Origin: Corallium rubrum
Taxonomy: Eukaryota; Cnidaria; Anthozoa; Scleralcyonacea; Coralliidae
Assembly (NCBI GenBank): GCA_964035015.1
Contig: OZ035997.1
Span: 68,734,067-68,798,066 of the forward strand
Direction: 5' to 3'
Length of the DNA stretch: 64,000 bases
Shown: piece after piece, positions 54,757 to 64,000 of the stretch
Layout: the number at the start of each line of letters is the position of its first letter
How positions within the stretch are numbered: the first letter of the stretch is position 1
Program-made: the position numbers and the translations under genes
Notes under the pieces: model-generated
Told to the model about the DNA's origin: nothing
Seen by the model: only the letters and a program-made list of their open reading frames with translations
Database searches by the model: none

Positions 54757-56168
54757 TACATATACAATATGTATTATACATTATTCACAATGAAAATGAA
54801 CTCTAACAGCGAAGTATCAGCACACCTGTATCTAATAGGACTTTCCTTAGTATCTACAGGGCAATGTTTATTTATTTTAAAATACTGACTGAGGGGAAGA
54901 AATTTTTTAACTACAATATATTTAATTGTTCCTATTCACAATTATGCCTTTATGCCACTAAATACATTTTGCAATTTCTAGTGTCAAAACACAATGGTTA
55001 AAGTTGGCATTGATAAATATAACTTTTTAATACGTACAACAACTGCCGAAGAATCTCAGTGCATTGACCATTGTTAAGAGAATCGAAATATCTGTTTTGA
55101 TGACTGAATTATTATTTTCTATTTAATACTTTATGCAAAAACTAATAACCTAAATGCATGTACTGGGTTTAGTTCGGTGAAGACTATTATAGCATGTACA
55201 GGACCTTGATTCATCAGTATTCTTTGTATCATCATCACTGCCACTGGCATGCTGAAAGGCGCATTCAACCACAACAGCCTCGAATCCATCTACTTCAATA
55301 TTAATAGGCACTTCTTCAGCTTCGACAACTGGTGCGTCAACGTCAAGTTCTTGCATGGCTTTGTTATTGGACTCTTTTAGTTCTTCTAACAATCTCAGGA
55401 ATTTCATTCTATGTCCTATGATTGGCATCATAATCTCTAATGCCCTTTCTGTTAAGCACAAAAGAGCCGTTCCATCTACCATGTTTTCTAAAAGACAATA
55501 CCATAAGATTACTATTTTAGTTAAAACGGGATTGTCGCATTTAATAGCGAGACCATTGTTGAATTCAAGACTGAAACGAGATAAAACCCGCGCCTAAATA
55601 TAGCCATGCTGCCATAGCCAAATGGCGCCGGGTTTCAAAACTTGGCACCCAATCAAACCGATTGATACGCACTGAAACACCACCTAATAAAAAGTGTTCG
55701 ATGTATTGCTGTGTACTAACAATCACGTATACGCAAAAGATTTGGGGTGCATAACGATAAATCATGGTAGATAGAGCGGTTTATGGGTTCATGCCTTGTC
55801 GTAAATGTCATGAATTTTCCCATATGGCATATTTGCCACCGCCCCAAGGTGTGAAAGGATGGAATATATTTTCTCAGTGCAAATAGCGCCGATTGAACAG
55901 GGTATTCAAACGCAACTATGATAGCTTCGTTAACGTTCAAACTTTTAACAGTCTATGCCGGGATAATTATGAGCATTTCAAACAGATTTGACGCACTAGA
56001 TATTTAGTCGAGAAAATTGGCTATTACGACAGCACCAATGCAGCTGTTCAGTTGATAGAAAAGGTAACTATAAGTTAACATACCTTCAAATGTCTGACGA
56101 TATCGCTCAAATCCCACTTCAGAGAACCAAAATTTAACATCTTTCACCGACATAGAGTTTGCTGCCAT
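43983..56168 (-). CDS. SAMD3-like gene, N-terminal five exons
   Basis: Exons 56168-56084, 55487-55205, 52185-51955, 51372-51282 and 44342-43983 give 350 codons in consistent phases (1, 2, 2, 0, 0). Exons 1-2 make a SAM domain (VKFWFSEVGFERYRQTF, then GTALLCLTERALEIMMPI and MKFLRLLEEL). Exon 3 has SPCGSYKG and LPKNFRPELLRVL. Exon 4 is YPTREQLTQMCQQIIKDYPF. Exon 5 starts DSWYAQLYEKFRNERR and ends NWEPPFPEGEDEHS, ITYPDRRSMI and EYPALFYYSE. This is the ordered architecture that I know from SAMD3-like proteins of fish and cnidarians. The donor of exon 2 (AAGgtcctg) is weak. Intron 4 (44343-51281) holds a whole OTU-hAT transposon. No further minus-strand exon follows 43983. The expected C-terminus appears instead on the plus strand at 15101-18768. 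Confidence 0.7.
45201..49020 (+). CDS. OTU-domain/TTF-zinc-finger/hAT transposase fusion protein
   Basis: Exon 1 (45201-45442) and exon 2 (45939-49020) splice in phase 2 to a 1107-residue protein with no internal stop. Residues 1-80 are a helical domain (VIERVLGALKSNDE, HFGAETYIPKYA). About 82-257 is OTU-like: SGNCLYSSASLML with the catalytic Cys (the usual Asp before Gly is Ser) and FKPTHFVPLIF with the probable His. A linker with TSKKIQSKLSF follows. A TTF-type finger (YPFPKTNKRSFLYKWLESY, FCLPCVLFGD) starts near residue 400. The DUF4371/hAT core includes FSIIADEAADCSNKEQ, GQGYDGAGAVAGHINGLSA and THCYSHRLNLA. The end has LPVTSCECERSFSALRSLK and ERLNGLALMHVH, the hAT dimerisation region. The key Asp, CxxH and C-terminal Glu-containing CECERSFS motifs look intact. 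AATAAA at 49197-49202 may end the transcript. Confidence 0.85.
49459..49556 (-). repeat. 5S rRNA-derived SINE-like fragment
   Basis: On the minus strand GTTAAGCCCGGTTAGTACTT, then GGATGGGTGACCGC and TTGGGAATA reproduce the 3' half (internal promoter C-box region) of 5S rRNA. The 5' half is replaced by a GC-rich unrelated stretch, so it is a SINE3-type or 5S pseudogene piece and not a working gene. An adjacent block continues to about 49370. Confidence 0.7.
49630..49720 (+). repeat. Hammerhead-family repeat head and stem
   Basis: GTAGTGTGCTTTGCAGGC, a CAGTGTTAAAATACAAATCG block and GTTGGTGTACTG match the copy at 26862-26925. The ribozyme-like part is absent. Confidence 0.55.
49940..50300 (+). 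mobile_element. Hammerhead-bearing repeat (possible Penelope-type or retrozyme fragment)
   Basis: A GC-richer block of about 350 bp with a well-formed hammerhead core near its 3' part. It has no ORF. From memory, similar CATGCTGATGAGCTCTG cores occur in cnidarian Penelope-like elements. It is inserted in the 3' flank of the OTU-hAT gene. Confidence 0.5.
50216..50242 (+). ncRNA. Hammerhead ribozyme core
   Basis: CTGATGA, GCTC, loop TGATATA, GAGC, GAAAC: all core positions match the consensus with a perfect 4-bp stem II. A candidate stem III partner (CTGT) lies upstream at about 50188, but stem I is unclear. Confidence 0.6.
50606..51281. other. Intron flank with a 26-bp direct repeat
   Basis: ATATTATTTACTTTATTCTA-type units occur twice at about 50903-50958. 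Otherwise no gene or repeat is recognised. It belongs to intron 4 of the SAMD3-like gene. Confidence 0.5.
51575..51850. mobile_element. Palindromic hammerhead-repeat pair
   Basis: The head GTAGCGTGCTGCGTTGGCAG at 51581 leads into an inverted-repeat structure centred near 51730 (GTAAAGAGTGTAAACAAACA and its complement). Each arm carries a hammerhead-like core. On the minus strand 51697-51663 reads CTGACGAAGGGCCTTCGCAC then GAAACGTCAGAC. On the plus strand 51757-51790 reads CTGATGAAGGGCCTTCACTC then AAAATGTTAGAC, with GAAA mutated. Confidence 0.6.
52475..53602 (-). CDS. Protein kinase with N-terminal basic coiled coil
   Basis: 375-residue ORF. Residues 24-100 are basic and helical (NKRKQRLARNKRKRKVRQQ, then a LDKLKEENENL heptad region). 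The kinase domain has GQGRFG at 138-143, VAVK with the ATP-binding Lys at 158, HNDIKSDN at 252-259 (HRD has become HND but the catalytic Asp is kept), DFG at 275-277 and APE at 306-308. The C-lobe is short, ending at 375. A splice acceptor (ttttccag) inside the ORF at about 53538 is in a phase compatible with SAM exon 2 of the surrounding SAMD3-like gene. The kinase could therefore be either an independent single-exon gene starting at 53602 or an alternative 3' exon giving a SAM-coiled-coil-kinase protein. Substrate unknown. Confidence 0.75.
   Translation of the reverse strand: MLHCPPEINLKYTQIYDLYNFSRSKRQCKHSVENKRKQRLARNKRKRKVRQQSKKNLSDMLDKLKEENENLGNTIQIEKSIREKYFKMWRMSENEKEKLRTSKRVFSGKCLFTEKPSPEVLQLDPSFLEDVETDSILGQGRFGTVLLKKFRSIPVAVKYFDISTSSRMVEKEAFQIQQCCHINLPIIYGMNNTQTPFFIVTQFYGSQDSSSVTLNNIINGGDIQFTGLEQWLHIVSQLTDAVCYLHLKKILHNDIKSDNILITKNSNFYSPILIDFGKACLDSETKKKNLTKEEQKRYKKEHCHIAPEVVDGTFPQSFKSDVYAIGVVIANSYHNCKYKRLKEIAKRCLSPLQSRCSSSQLLKIVDSFRKLEVNP
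53603..55204. other. Intron/flank with short repeats
   Basis: GGCCATGTTGGTGCACA occurs twice (about 53784 and 53819). A (TA)n run lies at 54679-54760. GGCGG-containing CATGAGCGGCTTGCA/CAGGCGGCTCATGAAG form an inverted pair around 54365-54535, probably a MITE of about 190 bp. No exon is supported. Confidence 0.5.
54679..54762. repeat. (TA)n microsatellite
   Basis: About 40 TA units within intron 2 of the SAMD3-like gene. Confidence 0.95.
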
Positions 56169-56739
56169 TATTCGGGATAAAGATAAAGCGTTTCACACAA
56201 GAAATCACAAAACAATTCACCAGCTTCGTTTGACACACGCGCACCACGAGAGTCTGCTAAAAGAGAATGTGTCAAGTAAAGCCAGAGGTTTTCAGCCGCA
56301 CCTTCTGAGTTTTGATTGGCTTTAGCGTTGGTGTTAAGCAATTTGAGATTTGTGCGACATCACCATCCTAGCACACTGTTTCCGTTGATTTATAAGATAA
56401 AAGTTTCTTGTAGAGGCAAGAAGACTGCAATAACGAATTATTGAAACTGTTGTTTTGTTACTTTTGTATATGATCGTAACAAACGATTTGAGAATGACTT
56501 CGAAATAAAAGGAAAATATATCGACTTGCATGTGCTATTGTTCAGAGTGTATTTCCTGTTATAGTGTCCTGAGTTATACCTGCATACACATCTTGCCAGG
56601 TGTTAGTTCTGTTGGTCGATGATATTTTCCATTATTCCGCCTCCAGGAAATAGTATTATGGTTTCCTTGACTGCTTGCTATTCTTTTCATTGAAACACTG
56701 AAGGAAAGCTATAATCTATACTCCTATACATGTGTTTAA
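56169..56739. promoter_or_regulatory. Divergent (head-to-head) promoter region
   Basis: 571 bp separate the start codons of the minus-strand SAMD3-like gene and the plus-strand C2H2 gene. No repeat interrupts it. No clear TATA box can be assigned to either side. A shared bidirectional promoter is an inference from spacing only. Confidence 0.4.
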
Positions 56740-63875
<7,136 letters not shown>

Positions 63876-64000
63876 GTATGGATGTTGAATTCTGTCCAAC
63901 AGTTAATTGTTTCATATATTAATTTATGGTCAATGTAAGTTTTGTGCATAATTACACTGTAAATCTGGCGGTGTTGTGGGAACACCTAACAGGTGTAATG

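Overview
The window looks like nuclear DNA of an early-branching animal, most likely a cnidarian and probably an anthozoan. This is an inference from GT-AG introns, AT-rich DNA full of (TA)n and (CATA)n microsatellites, hammerhead-like repeats, many palindromic MITEs, and gene families (THAP/Kolobok-like, P2X7-ballast-like, SAMD3-like, OTU-hAT) that I associate with cnidarian genomes. No database search was possible. There is no bacterial-style operon, CRISPR array or intact rRNA gene.

Host-like genes. A SAMD3-like gene runs on the minus strand (exons between 56168 and 43983), with a protein-kinase ORF (53602-52475) inside its second intron. A C2H2 zinc-finger gene diverges from it at 56740 and runs off the right edge with seven exons. 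The last three exons of a SAMD3-like gene lie on the plus strand at 15101-18768. A C-terminal USP-like deubiquitinase fragment is at 30211-27100 (minus), and a small P2X7-ballast-like gene is at 14880-14141 (minus). The minus-strand SAMD3-like part stops where the plus-strand part begins, and both ends are in intron phase 0, so an inversion of about 29 kb may have split one gene.

Mobile elements dominate. Left third: a Kolobok-like exon pair (753-139), a decayed OTU-hAT element (4991-9257), a LINE 3' end, and a THAP/Kolobok-like transposase gene (10365-13968) that converges on the ballast-like gene. Middle: a Crypton-like tyrosine recombinase between direct repeats (20.2-23.2 kb), a CR1-like LINE tail, a 4.3-kb element with TTAA target duplications and about 500-bp inverted repeats that carries an unclassified decayed gene (31410-35734), a short hAT relative (35813-37394), and a tRNA-like tandem/inverted cluster (37544-38638) with an 11-bp target duplication inside an exon. 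Right: a ZMYM1-like hAT remnant (41.1-42.9 kb) and a nearly complete OTU-hAT element (44742 to about 50.6 kb) inserted in a SAMD3-like intron.

Hammerhead-ribozyme-like cores occur at 17544, 26962, about 51.7 kb and 50216. Several belong to a dispersed repeat family with a shared head sequence. All exon joins are my own reading of splice signals and reading frames and have no transcript support.
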